The notes below the pieces were generated by a model. The model was not told the origin of the DNA, made no database searches, and worked only from the letters and a program-made list of their open reading frames with translations. Source: Provencibacterium sp. (GTDB lineage Bacteria; Bacillota; Clostridia; Oscillospirales; Ruminococcaceae). From it: DNA of 64,000 nucleotides. The position numbers and the translations under genes were made by a program. Below are positions 8,414 to 16,729 of the stretch, in pieces; position 1 is the stretch's first letter; the number at the start of each line of letters is the position of its first letter. The stretch lies in NCBI GenBank assembly GCA_022793895.1, contig JAAWDS010000026.1:1-64000 (forward strand), written 5' to 3'.

Positions 8414-9019
8414 TCAATCCTTCTTGGCGGAAAAATTCTGACGGATGAGCTCGCTCAACTGGGCGGCTGTTTCCTCCAAAGGAAGCTTGGAGTCGATATA
8501 ATGGAAGTTTTCCTCCGGGAAAAATTCCGGCATCCGGCGGTAAAGCGCGATGCTGTTTTCGATCGTTTTCCGGCTTTCAAACAGATCGGCTCCCAGGCCG
8601 CGCCGGCCAATCCGTTCCAGCAGGAGCCCGGCGTCGTTGGTGCAAAGGATGACCGCGAGATCGGGCGCTAAAAAATTCCGGTTTCGTTCCAGCAGCCGTT
8701 CGATCGGTTCCCCTTGGAGATGCTGGTAACAGATGGTAGAATATTTATAGCGATCGCAAATGACCAGTTGTCCCTGACGGCAGCAAGGCTCAATAAAGGA
8801 CCGGATGTGCCCGGCGCGGTCCTCTACAAACAGATCGGTTAAGCGGCCGAGTTCACACCCACCCTCCCGAAGAATGGTACGAATGCGCCGTCCCAATTCA
8901 GAGTCGGTTGGTTCGCAGGTATAGACGGCGGGAAGCCCCTGGGCTTGGAGATTTTCCGCCAGCTTGTGGGCGAGAGTGGTTTTCCCCGTACCGTCGGGGC
9001 CGTCGATGGTAATAAACAT
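8414..9019 (-). CDS. tmk: thymidylate kinase (dTMP kinase)
   Basis: Phosphorylates dTMP to dTDP with ATP. The 201-residue protein has the P-loop GPDGTGKT at residues 7-14, CEPTDSELGRRIR, the DR-type motif LFVEDRAGHI and CDRYKYSTICYQ, all typical of Tmk-like kinases. The start at 9019 follows AAAAGGAG with 9 nt spacing; an upstream in-frame ATG lacks one. It is transcribed alone on the minus strand. It is somewhat divergent from housekeeping Tmk, so a paralogous deoxynucleotide kinase is possible. Confidence 0.82.
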   Translation of the reverse strand: MFITIDGPDGTGKTTLAHKLAENLQAQGLPAVYTCEPTDSELGRRIRTILREGGCELGRLTDLFVEDRAGHIRSFIEPCCRQGQLVICDRYKYSTICYQHLQGEPIERLLERNRNFLAPDLAVILCTNDAGLLLERIGRRGLGADLFESRKTIENSIALYRRMPEFFPEENFHYIDSKLPLEETAAQLSELIRQNFSAKKD

Positions 9020-9125
9020 CTTTTTTGCTCCTTTTCCCGGCATGCCGGTTCTGATATGAATTTGGAAACACCCTATGCCCAGCGAAAAAGTTTTGGCGAA
9101 GGGGGCTGGGGAGAGGAATCTTTAG

Positions 9126-9154
9126 TTGACCTAAACGGAATTTCATGTTATTCT
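9126..9154 (+). promoter_or_regulatory. promoter for small ORF
   Basis: TTGACC (9126-9131), 17 nt, TATTCT (9149-9154). It lies divergently from tmk and points at the 55-residue ORF at 9294. Confidence 0.55.
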
Positions 9155-9293
9155 TTGGATAGCATTTCATAGAACTGCGCGAAACCTGGAGGGGCGCTGG
9201 CCTGTCCGTTTCGCCCCGGCCCAAAGAGACCGGTAAATTTTTATTGCCTTCGCTCTGGAAAACGCAGGCGCGGTTTCTACAGAAAGGGGTCGT

Positions 9294-9461
9294 ATGGAAC
9301 AGCTTCTGGAAATTTGGCGTGAAGGCCGCCTGGTCGGCATTGTCACCGCTGAGGTGGATCCTCTCCATCCCGGCGTTTTTGGATTGCCGCAGGATTGCGG
9401 TGTGCGGGCAGGGGATCAACTGCTGCCTTGGGCGGAATCCTCCCTGGATTCAAAAGAATAA
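9294..9461 (+). CDS. small protein of unknown function (55 aa)
   Basis: I do not recognise this protein. It reads MEQLLEIWREGRLVGIV at the start and ends with LPWAESSLDSKE, is soluble and acidic, and has one Cys. Support for it being real is a promoter-like pair 140 nt upstream and AAAGGGG just before the ATG, with only 4 nt spacing. No partner gene is on the same strand; the CYTH gene downstream is convergent and ends 24 nt away. It could be a fortuitous frame. Confidence 0.4.
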   Translation: MEQLLEIWREGRLVGIVTAEVDPLHPGVFGLPQDCGVRAGDQLLPWAESSLDSKE

Positions 9462-9484
9462 AAAGATTTTGGGGCTTTAACCGG

Positions 9485-9982
9485 TCATGTGGGTAAATAT
9501 TCCTTCCGGCGCTGCCAATAAGCGCTCATGCTTGCGGAAGGCTCCTCGGTCAGCTCACGGCCCAGGCAGTCGGGGGGCTGGAAGGCAAGGGCCTCCTCGC
9601 GGCTGCTAAATTCTACCTCAGCATACATAAACGAGCAGGGGAGCCCCCGATCCACCAGGCTGCATTCCAATAAATGTCCGTCCGGCAGCCGGTAGGTCCG
9701 CAGCTCCTTACAGATTAAGGGAGCATCCAGCAGGGCGCACAGGCGCTGGAAAATGGCGTTTTCGATTTCCAGTTCAATCTCTTCGCGCACAAGCTGGCCC
9801 TTGCCCTTAATGCAGAGGATATAACGGGTGTTTCCCAGAGGGTTCCCCTCCTTGTCCTGCGGCTGTTCGCTGCGCACCCGCACGGCGGGACCGGTTGCGA
9901 GGTAGCCTTGCAGCATCTGGATGCGCTGCTGTTCGGGCAGGTCGGGATAGCGGTCTATCAAAAATTTGCGTTCAATTTCCAT
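9485..9982 (-). CDS. CYTH domain protein
   Basis: A 165-residue protein starting with the signature EIERKFL (residues 2-8). Charged residues on alternating strands follow (RVRSEQ, RYILCIKGKG, REEIELEIE, AEVEF), as expected for the eight-stranded tunnel fold of CYTH enzymes. These bind triphosphates with Mg2+ or Mn2+ and include triphosphatases and class IV adenylate cyclases; the activity here cannot be chosen from sequence. The start is set by AGGAGG 7 nt upstream, with a well-formed promoter further up. It is monocistronic. Confidence 0.85.
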   Translation of the reverse strand: MEIERKFLIDRYPDLPEQQRIQMLQGYLATGPAVRVRSEQPQDKEGNPLGNTRYILCIKGKGQLVREEIELEIENAIFQRLCALLDAPLICKELRTYRLPDGHLLECSLVDRGLPCSFMYAEVEFSSREEALAFQPPDCLGRELTEEPSASMSAYWQRRKEYLPT

Positions 9983-10064
9983 TGTAGCGGCCTCCTGTTT
10001 TTAAACCGCCGTCCGGCGGCTGTTTACAGCGGATCTCCGGCCGGATGCGCCGGAAGCCCTTATC

Positions 10065-10093
10065 AGTATAGCCGCAAATGGGTAAAACTACAA
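10065..10093 (-). promoter_or_regulatory. promoter of CYTH gene
   Basis: Minus strand: TTGTAG (10093-10088), 17 nt, TATACT (10070-10065), about 80 nt before the start codon. Confidence 0.75.
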
Positions 10094-10145
10094 GGGCAAG
10101 CTCCCATCTTCTTTGGAAGAAAAAAGATATGGCCGGCCAAAACGC

Positions 10146-10198
10146 GTAAAAAAGAAGCTGCCGTAATCCCTACGCAGGGTTTACGGCGGCTTCTTTCT
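10146..10198 (-). terminator. terminator after P-type ATPase
   Basis: AAGAAGCTGCCGTAA (10152-10166) pairs with TTACGGCGGCTTCTT (10181-10195); the minus strand continues with CTTTTTTAC. It lies 175 nt past the ATPase stop and may also work on the plus strand. The GC-rich stretch 10199-10371 holds nothing else recognisable. Confidence 0.75.
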
Positions 10199-10371
10199 CT
10201 TTACCGGCTTTGCAGCGCGCCGCATAAGGAGCTTTCGTCTTCTGCGGAACGGCCAAGCGCTGCGGCTGACGCTCTGCTATGGCCCTTCGGGCTGCAACCG
10301 CCTCCAGAAGCCTCGCCGCCGGTTTGTTCCGGAAGCGTCTTTCCGGCGGCACATGAGCGCCGGGGAAACTT

Positions 10372-12219
10372 TTATTTTCCCGCCTTCAGCGCCCGTGAGG
10401 CGTTGAGGATGGCAATGACCGAAACGCCGACGTCGGCGAAAACCGCTTCCCACATGTTCGCCATTCCGAATGCCCCCAGCAGGAGGACCAGCGCCTTGAC
10501 GCCGAGAGCGAACACGATGTTTTGATACACAATCTGACGGGTGCGCCGGGAGATCCGGATAGCCGTGGCTATCTTGGAAGGCTTGTCGTCCATCAAAACA
10601 ATGTCGGCCGCTTCAATCGCCGCATCCGATCCGAGCGCGCCCATGGCGATTCCCAGATCGGCCCGCGCGAGAACGGGCGCGTCGTTGATCCCGTCGCCGA
10701 CGAAGGCAAGCCTTCCCTTCGCGGAGCGCTGCCGGAGCAGCTCCTCCACCCGATCCACCTTGTCGCCCGGAAGCAGACGGGTATGGACCTCATCAATGCC
10801 CAACTGCGCGGCGACCGCCTCGCCGACCTCGGCCGCATCGCCGGTGAGCATGACCGTTTTGCGGATCCCCGCCGCCTTCAGGGCGGCGATCGCTTCCTTC
10901 GCATCCGGCTTCACCTCGTCGGAAATCACAATATGGCCGGCATAGGAGCCGTTTACGGCAACATGGACGGTGGTTCCCACATGGTGGCAGGGGCGCCAGG
11001 CCGCGCCGGACGTCTCCATCAGCTTATCGTTCCCGACGGCGACGTTTTGCCCGTCGATACGGGCGGTAACGCCGTGACCCGCCTTTTCCGCCACCTCTTC
11101 GATGCGGGAACGATCGATCTCCAGGCCGTAGGCTTCGCGCAGCGAACGCGCGACGGGGTGATCGGAATAGCTCTCGGCGAGCGCGGCGAGCTCAAGCAGT
11201 TTCGCCTCGCTGACGGTATCGGGATGGACAGCGGTGACGTTAAAGACGCCGCGCGTCAGCGTTCCCGTTTTATCGAACACAACGATCTCTGTATTCGCCA
11301 GCGCTTCCAGATAGCTGCCGCCTTTCACTAAGATCCCGCTGCGGGATGCGCCGCCGATCCCGCCGAAAAAGCTCAGCGGCACCGAGATGACCAGCGCGCA
11401 GGGGCAGGAGATAACTAAGAAGATCAGCGCGCGGTGGATCCAATTTTCCCACGAGCCGCCAAACAGAAGCGGAGGCAATAGAGCCAGCAGCAGGGCGGCA
11501 ATGACCACGGCGGGGGTGTAAACCCTTGCAAAGCGGGTGATGAAGTTTTCCGCCCGCGCCTTTTTGCTGCTGGCGTTCTCGACCAGCTCCAGGATTTTGG
11601 CGACGGTGGATTCGCCGAACGCCTTTGTCACCTGAACGCGGATGAGGCCGCTGGCGTTGATGCAGCCGCTCACGACGTCATCCCCCGGCGCGACGTCGCG
11701 GGGCAGGCTTTCGCCGGTCAGCGCGGCGGTGTCAACGCTCGTGCGCCCATCAAGCACGACGCCATCCAGCGGGATGCGCTCGCCCGGCTTGACAACAATC
11801 GTGTCGCCGGCGGCCACTTCTTCGGGATCCACTTGGACGATATCGCCGTCCCGCTCCAGGTTTGCATAGTCCGGGCGGATATCCATGAGCGAGGCGATCG
11901 ATTTCCGGGAGCGGCCGACCGCATAGCTCTGGAACAGCTCACCCACCTGGTAAAACAGCATCACGGCCACCGCTTCCGGATACTCGCCGGTGAGAAGAGC
12001 GCCGACGGTGGCCAGCGCCATGAGAAAGTTTTCATCAAAAACCTGCCCGTGCAGGATTCCGCGTATCGCGCGCCAGAGAACGTCATAGCCAATCGCGGCA
12101 TAGGGGAGAAGAAAAGCGGCCAGCCTTCCCGCCCCCTCCAGAGGCAGCAGGAGGGCGGCGATAAAAAGCGCCAGGCTCAGGAGAATCCGAAGAAGGGTGC
12201 GCTTCTGCTTTTGATTCAT
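10372..12219 (-). CDS. P1B-type heavy-metal (Zn/Cd/Pb) exporting ATPase
   Basis: Pumps Zn2+/Cd2+ (possibly Pb2+ or Co2+) out of the cell. Its 615 residues include TGES (about 168-171, actuator), the membrane metal site CPC (about 272-274), the phosphorylated Asp in DKTGTLT (316-322), MLTGD and GDGINDAPVLARADLGIAMG. This is the ZntA/CadA pattern. The usual N-terminal metal-binding domain is missing and instead is encoded by the separate small gene just upstream. Order: ArsR repressor, HMA protein, ATPase, all on the minus strand, so metal-induced expression of one operon is likely. Confidence 0.92.
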   Translation of the reverse strand: MNQKQKRTLLRILLSLALFIAALLLPLEGAGRLAAFLLPYAAIGYDVLWRAIRGILHGQVFDENFLMALATVGALLTGEYPEAVAVMLFYQVGELFQSYAVGRSRKSIASLMDIRPDYANLERDGDIVQVDPEEVAAGDTIVVKPGERIPLDGVVLDGRTSVDTAALTGESLPRDVAPGDDVVSGCINASGLIRVQVTKAFGESTVAKILELVENASSKKARAENFITRFARVYTPAVVIAALLLALLPPLLFGGSWENWIHRALIFLVISCPCALVISVPLSFFGGIGGASRSGILVKGGSYLEALANTEIVVFDKTGTLTRGVFNVTAVHPDTVSEAKLLELAALAESYSDHPVARSLREAYGLEIDRSRIEEVAEKAGHGVTARIDGQNVAVGNDKLMETSGAAWRPCHHVGTTVHVAVNGSYAGHIVISDEVKPDAKEAIAALKAAGIRKTVMLTGDAAEVGEAVAAQLGIDEVHTRLLPGDKVDRVEELLRQRSAKGRLAFVGDGINDAPVLARADLGIAMGALGSDAAIEAADIVLMDDKPSKIATAIRISRRTRQIVYQNIVFALGVKALVLLLGAFGMANMWEAVFADVGVSVIAILNASRALKAGK

Positions 12220-12280
12220 GATGGAATCTTCCTTTCCGGAGAGATAGTGTTTCAGAAAAGCGCTGGGGAGAACAGAAGGG

Positions 12281-12499
12281 TTAGAGCTCGATGGTGCAGT
12301 CCGGTTCGATCCGTTTGCAGGTCTTGACCACCTGCTTCATAATCGCGTCGAACCCGGCTTCCTCCGCCTCCAGGGTCAGCCTCTGGCTGAGAAAGCTGAC
12401 GGCGGCGCTCTCTACGCCGTCGATTTTTTGAATGGCGGCTTCCATTTTGGCGGCGCAGTTTGCGCAGTCCAGATCGTGCATCTTAAAAGACTTTTTCAT
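12281..12499 (-). CDS. HMA-domain metal-binding protein
   Basis: A 72-residue ferredoxin-like heavy-metal-associated domain with the metal motif DLDCANCAAKME (Cys 12 and 15). The Asp before the motif is typical of Zn/Cd-binding HMA domains of ZntA-type pumps rather than copper chaperones. It probably delivers metal to the adjacent ATPase, which lacks its own HMA domain, as if the pump had been split into two genes. It lies 61 nt before the ATPase start on the same strand. Confidence 0.88.
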   Translation of the reverse strand: MKKSFKMHDLDCANCAAKMEAAIQKIDGVESAAVSFLSQRLTLEAEEAGFDAIMKQVVKTCKRIEPDCTIEL

Positions 12500-12568
12500 A
12501 AGAACCTCTCTTTCTTGCCGGAGGGCCCGGCAGATAAAAAATAAATACGGGATAAATGAAAAGCCAGG

Positions 12569-12943
12569 TTACTCGGCGATGTGCTCCATCCCCTGATCGA
12601 TGATGGTGCGCACATGCGCATCCGACAGCGAGTAGAACACCGTTTTCCCCTCCCGCCGGTATTTGACCAGCTTGCTTTTTTTCAGCACCTGCAACTGATG
12701 GGAGATGGCCGATTGGGTCATCCCCAAGAGCTGGGCCAGGTCGCAGACGCACATTTCTGATTCAAAAAGCACATACAGGATTTTGATCCGGGTGGAGTCG
12801 CCGAAGATCTTAAAAAGCTCCGCCAGGTCGAACAGATCTTCATCCTCCGGCATGCTCTGCCGGACCCGGCCCACGATTTCTTCATGCACGTGGATATATT
12901 CGCATCGATCTTCGCTCGGCATATTTCTCAAACAACCTTTCAT
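12569..12943 (-). CDS. ArsR/SmtB-family metal-sensing repressor
   Basis: A winged-helix repressor (124 residues) that should release DNA when it binds Zn2+/Cd2+. Motifs: LFKIFGDSTRIKILYVL, the ESEMCVCDLAQLL loop (helix 3 ELCVCD type) and DNA-reading MTQSAISHQLQVLKKSKLV. The last helix, DAHVRTIIDQGMEHIAE, carries the Asp/His...His/Glu ligands of CzrA/SmtB. An N-terminal Cys (DRCEYIHVHEE) may add a ligand. The start is uncertain: ATG 12943 lies inside the operator and ATG 12922 gives a 36-nt leader; neither has a good ribosome binding site. It heads the metal-resistance operon and probably autoregulates. Confidence 0.9.
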   Translation of the reverse strand: MKGCLRNMPSEDRCEYIHVHEEIVGRVRQSMPEDEDLFDLAELFKIFGDSTRIKILYVLFESEMCVCDLAQLLGMTQSAISHQLQVLKKSKLVKYRREGKTVFYSLSDAHVRTIIDQGMEHIAE

Positions 12944-12992
12944 ATGAATTATTGTTCATATATTATTATATGCAGATTTTTGTTTCTGTCAA
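12942..12992 (-). promoter_or_regulatory. promoter and CzrA/SmtB-like operator of metal operon
   Basis: Minus strand: TTGACA (12992-12987), 16 nt, TATAAT (12970-12965). Immediately downstream, over the expected start point, lies the inverted repeat ATATGAACAATAATTCATAT (12961-12942). It matches the TGAAC-n-TTCA style of SmtB/CzrA operators. Confidence 0.85.
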
Positions 12993-13045
12993 GCGGTTTT
13001 CTAAAATTATTTTCCGATCCGCCTTCCTATAACATACAGGGTAAA

Positions 13046-13087
13046 AAGGAACTGCACAATGGCCTGCCAGGGCAGGCCATTGTGCAG
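13046..13087 (-). terminator. terminator of the 13124 gene
   Basis: CTGCACAATGGCCTGCC (13052-13068) pairs perfectly with GGCAGGCCATTGTGCAG (13071-13087). The minus strand continues TTCCTTTTT. Confidence 0.85.
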
Positions 13088-13123
13088 AAGATACTTTATC
13101 TGTTCCTCAAAATATGCCAACGT

Positions 13124-13951
13124 TTAACAGGCTGCAAAGCCTTCGCGAATGCCCTTGTAAATAGAGACGGCTTCCTGTTCGGTAAAAGGGCAGTTGCTGC
13201 TTTCCAAGCAGTCGAACTCCTCGGAGCGCTGCCCGCCTTCTAAATCCCAGAGCTCTCCAAGTTTGAGGACGAAATAGCCATAGCTTTCGCCCGGTCCGGG
13301 AGGGATCACCAAGGAGCTGAAAGCGGCACCGTCCTCGCCGCTTTCCTCCCAATGAACCTCCGGATATAACGGCCAGACGGCGAAGTGAGAGGAAATGCAG
13401 TCCCAATCTTCCCGTTCCTCTGCGTCCCGGCAGGGGAGAAGCTGGATCCGGAAACGGCTCTCCCCATCCGTATAACACAACCAGTAGGTATCGGGCGGCC
13501 GGGATTCCAGGATGCGGACGGCATCCTGGGAACCGGAGGAAAGCACCTTCGTTCTGTCGGAGCACAGGGTCAGATCCTGAAAACGGTAATCGCCCAACAC
13601 TTCCGGAATAGGATAATCCGGATAGCGCGTCCTCGCCTCCTCCAAGGAAGAAATCACGCGGCAGCCGCTACTCTCATAGATGTAGCCCTGATAGGAAAAG
13701 CGGATGACCTTATCCTCAGGCAGCCGGTATAGCTTCAAAAGCTCCCGGCCCATTTCGCGCACGCGGGCATCCGGACCGGGGAGGATAACGGGGGTATCCG
13801 CTTGGGAACGGGGCTGGGACAAAGCGGAAGCTGGGGCAAACTCCGATCCGCCGGCATCCGAAGCGCCTAAAAGCCCGAATAGCAAAACCGGCAGGATACA
13901 AAAAACCGCCGCCCTTTTATTCTTCCACTGGTGCGCTGCGATCTTTTCCAT
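13124..13951 (-). CDS. exported protein of unknown function
   Basis: I do not recognise a family. The 275-residue protein has basic residues (QWKNKR) followed by a hydrophobic stretch, AAVFCILPVLLFGLLGASDAGG, which could be a signal peptide or anchor. The rest is a soluble, Cys-containing domain rich in Tyr/Trp and acidic residues (DTYWLCYTDGESRFRIQL, CISSHFAVWPLYPEVHWEE). The start at 13951 is chosen because the signal-like segment follows; the site upstream (GAGCGAG) is poor. Its first 35 nt overlap the end of the upstream small secreted-protein gene, suggesting co-translation. Base composition shifts from GC-rich here to AT-rich in the partner. Confidence 0.6.
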   Translation of the reverse strand: MEKIAAHQWKNKRAAVFCILPVLLFGLLGASDAGGSEFAPASALSQPRSQADTPVILPGPDARVREMGRELLKLYRLPEDKVIRFSYQGYIYESSGCRVISSLEEARTRYPDYPIPEVLGDYRFQDLTLCSDRTKVLSSGSQDAVRILESRPPDTYWLCYTDGESRFRIQLLPCRDAEEREDWDCISSHFAVWPLYPEVHWEESGEDGAAFSSLVIPPGPGESYGYFVLKLGELWDLEGGQRSEEFDCLESSNCPFTEQEAVSIYKGIREGFAAC

Positions 13952-14255
13952 AGCAAATTTCTCGCTCTTCTGTATGATCATATTCATCATCTGATTTGAA
14001 AGTGCAAGTATCACATTTAAACGCTGTATAGATTAAACGTTTTTGCGTTTCATCATGACCTTTAGGAAAACCATGACTACAATAGCTGCTTATTTCGGTT
14101 GTTTTCCAAGCGCCATATCGTGTGATGATACTCAATTTCCCGTTATCACACTGTTCACAAGGTCTGTACCTTGGCTGTATGGTTTCGGCGGCCACCGTCA
14201 TCATAAATGAAAAAGATAAAACAGATATAAGTAACATCCCGATAATTTTTTTCAT
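13917..14255 (-). CDS. small secreted Cys-rich protein
   Basis: 112 residues with a clean signal peptide (KKIIGMLLISVLSFSFMMTVAAE). The mature part has CEQC near residue 33, an isolated Cys-His (YCSHGF), CDTC about residue 81 and a late Cys. The spaced CxxC pairs suggest a zinc ribbon or disulphide fold. It resembles hypothetical secreted proteins of gut clostridia with PRYRPCEQC-type starts; no function is known to me. The start is set by AAAAGGAG 9 nt upstream. The gene and its upstream region are far richer in A+T than the surroundings, which suggests transfer. The downstream gene overlaps its end. Confidence 0.7.
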   Translation of the reverse strand: MKKIIGMLLISVLSFSFMMTVAAETIQPRYRPCEQCDNGKLSIITRYGAWKTTEISSYCSHGFPKGHDETQKRLIYTAFKCDTCTFKSDDEYDHTEEREICYGKDRSAPVEE

Positions 14256-14528
14256 TTCATATTTCTCCTTTTAGTTATTATATTTAGGAAAAGGGTTAAA
14301 GCCTATTTCGTGAAGAGTTTTAATATTTCATTTGTCTCACACCTTTCAATATTATTATTGTTGTGTCTATATAATATAATAATAATAATAAAATATCAAT
14401 AGAATTAAGCAAATATTTTAAGATTATTTTCCGTCCCCAATTTTTCCGGTTCTAAAGGCAGGGGACAGGCTCATAGGAATGGGGTAGAGAAACAGGGACG
14501 GGGAAACGAAAAGGAAGGCGGAGTCGGG

Positions 14529-15485
14529 ATGGAACAGCAAAATATCCAGCGGTTTTATGAGGCGGCCGGCGCGTTGAGCGATCGGGTGCAGGCGGCGCTC
14601 CGGCGGGTGGACAGCGCCACGGCGGCCGGCGTGCAGGAAATCCGCATGCGGGCCGGCCGGCCGCTTGCGCTCTATATGGGGGACCGGCATTTATTTGTCG
14701 AGCAGTCGGGCGCTTGCCGTTCTTCGCCCGGTCCCCAGTCCTTTCTAGTGACCCGCGCGGATCTGTTCGAGAGCTTCCGGACGCTGTGCGGCTACTCGGT
14801 GCATACCCATCAGGCGGAACTGGCGCATGGGTATATCTCGGTAGCGGGCGGACACCGCGCGGGCGTTTGCGGCACGGTCAGCGGCGAGGGGGAGCGGGCG
14901 GGCGCGGTGCGGGATATCCTTTCGATTAACCTGCGGATTGCCCGGCAGGTGAAAGGGATTGCGCTGCCGGTGGCCCGGAAGCTGTTTGCGGACGGGCTGT
15001 GCGGCGTATTGGTGGCAGGCGCGCCCGCCAGCGGGAAAACGACGCTTCTCCGCGATCTGGCGCGGGTGCTTTCCAGCGGGGAGCTGGGGGAGTACTACAA
15101 GGTCAGCGTGGTGGATGAGCGCTGCGAGCTGGCCGCCGTCAGTGGAGGGATGCCCTGCAACGATCTGGGGCTCTGCACCGATCTGCTCTGCGGATATCCC
15201 AAAAGCGTTGGGATTGAGATGGCGGTGCGTACCCTTTCGCCGCAGGTGATTATCTGCGATGAGGTGGGGCGGCAGGATGAGCTGGAGGCTATACGAATGG
15301 GGCTGTACAGCGCGGTGCAGGTAATCGCTACCGTCCATTGCGCCGGGGAGGAGGAGCTTCTCCGCCGTCCGCAGGCCAGGGCGCTGCTGGAAACGGGGGC
15401 CTTTCAAAAGGTCGCGCTGCTGGAAGGCAGCGCCCATCCCGGCCAGGTGCGCCGGGTGCTGGATGCTGCGCAGCTCTGCGGATAA
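14529..15485 (+). CDS. spoIIIAA: stage III sporulation protein AA (ATPase)
   Basis: The only soluble ATPase of the SpoIIIA-SpoIIQ channel, which links mother cell and forespore and supports sigma-G activity. It resembles type II/IV secretion ATPases. The 318 residues contain Walker A GAPASGKTT (from 164), VVDERCELA, and Walker B VIICDEVGRQDE. It opens the eight-gene spoIIIA operon. The known regulator is sigma-E in the mother cell. A faint match (GTTCTAAA...CATAGGAAT, 14449-14480) lies upstream but I would not rely on it. Confidence 0.95.
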   Translation: MEQQNIQRFYEAAGALSDRVQAALRRVDSATAAGVQEIRMRAGRPLALYMGDRHLFVEQSGACRSSPGPQSFLVTRADLFESFRTLCGYSVHTHQAELAHGYISVAGGHRAGVCGTVSGEGERAGAVRDILSINLRIARQVKGIALPVARKLFADGLCGVLVAGAPASGKTTLLRDLARVLSSGELGEYYKVSVVDERCELAAVSGGMPCNDLGLCTDLLCGYPKSVGIEMAVRTLSPQVIICDEVGRQDELEAIRMGLYSAVQVIATVHCAGEEELLRRPQARALLETGAFQKVALLEGSAHPGQVRRVLDAAQLCG

Positions 15486-15510
15486 ACAGGGATTCAGAAA
15501 GGATGGATGT

Positions 15511-16020
15511 ATGATGTTGAAAACGGTAGGACTGGTGCTGGTGGTTCTGTTTTGCAGCTTTTGCGGCGTGACCATGGCCGCCTCGTTAAAAAAACGCACC
15601 GAAACGCTCAAGAAAACGCTGCTCTTCCTCCATCTGCTTTCCGAGAGGCTCAGCTATACCCTCTGCCCGGTGGAGGAACTGTTCGAAGCGCTGGCAGCGG
15701 AGCCGCTCTTGGAGGAATTGGACTACATACCGGATTGCCGCCGGAGAATGGCGGAGCGCCTCCCTTTCCCGGAAGCCTTCCGGGAGAGTATACGGGATAG
15801 CCGGCTGCCGCTCACTGAGCGCGACCGGGAGACGCTCTGCTCCCTGTGCCCCATCATCGGCGCCTCCAGCATGGAGAACCAATTGCAGGGCCTGGCCTTG
15901 GTGAAAGCAAACCTTTCCGGACAGGTGGAGGAGGCGCAGGCGCAGGCGGACAAGCGCTCCAGGCTATATGCTTCACTGGGCGTTCTCTCCGGCGCGGCTC
16001 TGGCAGTGGTGTTGCTTTAA
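15511..16020 (+). CDS. spoIIIAB: stage III sporulation protein AB
   Basis: A 169-residue membrane-anchored protein with an N-terminal helix (VGLVLVVLFCSFCGVTMAASL) and a C-terminal hydrophobic end (YASLGVLSGAALAVVLL). The middle is the GspF-like helical domain (LHLLSERLSYTLCPVEELFEAL, ETLCSLCPIIGASSMENQL). It is the inner-membrane platform partner of SpoIIIAA. AAAGGA 9 nt before ATG 15511 sets the start. It lies 25 nt after spoIIIAA. Confidence 0.93.
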   Translation: MMLKTVGLVLVVLFCSFCGVTMAASLKKRTETLKKTLLFLHLLSERLSYTLCPVEELFEALAAEPLLEELDYIPDCRRRMAERLPFPEAFRESIRDSRLPLTERDRETLCSLCPIIGASSMENQLQGLALVKANLSGQVEEAQAQADKRSRLYASLGVLSGAALAVVLL

Positions 16021-16063
16021 AGGGCAGCCGCAAATAAAAAGGACGGAAAGGAAGCGTAGCCGC

Positions 16064-16258
16064 ATGAATGTTGATCTCATCTTCCGCATTGCAGCGATCG
16101 GCATCATCGTTGCGGTGCTCAACCAGGTGCTGATCCGGTCGGGACGGGAAGAGCAGGCGATGATGACCACGCTGGCGGGACTGGTCGTGGTGCTTATGAT
16201 GGTGATCGAGCAAATCAGCGTCCTGTTCGACACGGTCAAAGCGCTCTTCGGGCTGTAG
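16064..16258 (+). CDS. spoIIIAC: stage III sporulation protein AC
   Basis: A 64-residue protein with two membrane helices (LIFRIAAIGIIVAVLNQVLIR and MTTLAGLVVVLMMVIEQISVLFD), the standard size and layout of SpoIIIAC. It starts at 16064 after GGAAGCG. It is followed after 2 nt by spoIIIAD. Confidence 0.93.
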   Translation: MNVDLIFRIAAIGIIVAVLNQVLIRSGREEQAMMTTLAGLVVVLMMVIEQISVLFDTVKALFGL

Positions 16259-16260
16259 CG

Positions 16261-16650
16261 ATGGAGCTGACTGCGGTTGTAGGGCTGGGCGTGGTGGCGG
16301 TCGCTCTGGTCGTGCTGCTGCGGCAGTACCGGCCGGAATATGCGCTGATGGCTTCCGTCGTTTGCTCGGTTTTAATTTTTTCGGCGGTGCTCTCCTGGCT
16401 GACGCCCGCCCTTTCGGAGATAGCGGGACTGTTCGCCTCTCTGTCGGTGGGACAGGAGCAGGTGGAGATCCTCTTCAAATCGCTGGGGATCTGCTTTATC
16501 ACCCAGATCGCCTGCGACAGCTGCCGCGATGCGGGGGAGAGCGCCGTCGCCTCCAAAATAGAGTTGGCGGGCAAGTTTGCGCTGGTGGTGCTCGCCCTCC
16601 CGCTGTTCCGGGAAATTTTACAGATTGCGCTTACGTTTATGTCTTTATAA
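16261..16650 (+). CDS. spoIIIAD: stage III sporulation protein AD
   Basis: A 129-residue membrane protein with four hydrophobic segments, including the conserved LGICFITQIACDSCRDAGESA region and a last helix near REILQIALTFMSL. It is part of the SpoIIIA channel complex in the mother-cell membrane facing the forespore. The gene begins 3 nt after the stop of spoIIIAC, so the two are translationally coupled. Confidence 0.93.
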   Translation: MELTAVVGLGVVAVALVVLLRQYRPEYALMASVVCSVLIFSAVLSWLTPALSEIAGLFASLSVGQEQVEILFKSLGICFITQIACDSCRDAGESAVASKIELAGKFALVVLALPLFREILQIALTFMSL

Positions 16651-16729
16651 ACGGCCCCTGCTTCCTAAAAGCCGTGTTCCGGCCGCGGGACGGCCAGGGC
16701 GGACGCTTTCCCGGCCTTTCGCGCCGGGA

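Noticed and set aside
14449-14480. A sigma-E promoter for the spoIIIA operon
   Set aside because: GTTCTAAA and CATAGGAAT only loosely match the sigma-E consensus, so it is not listed as a feature.
14745-15611. A 288-codon antisense frame across spoIIIAA
   Set aside because: No promoter or ribosome binding site; the spoIIIAA frame carries all conserved motifs.
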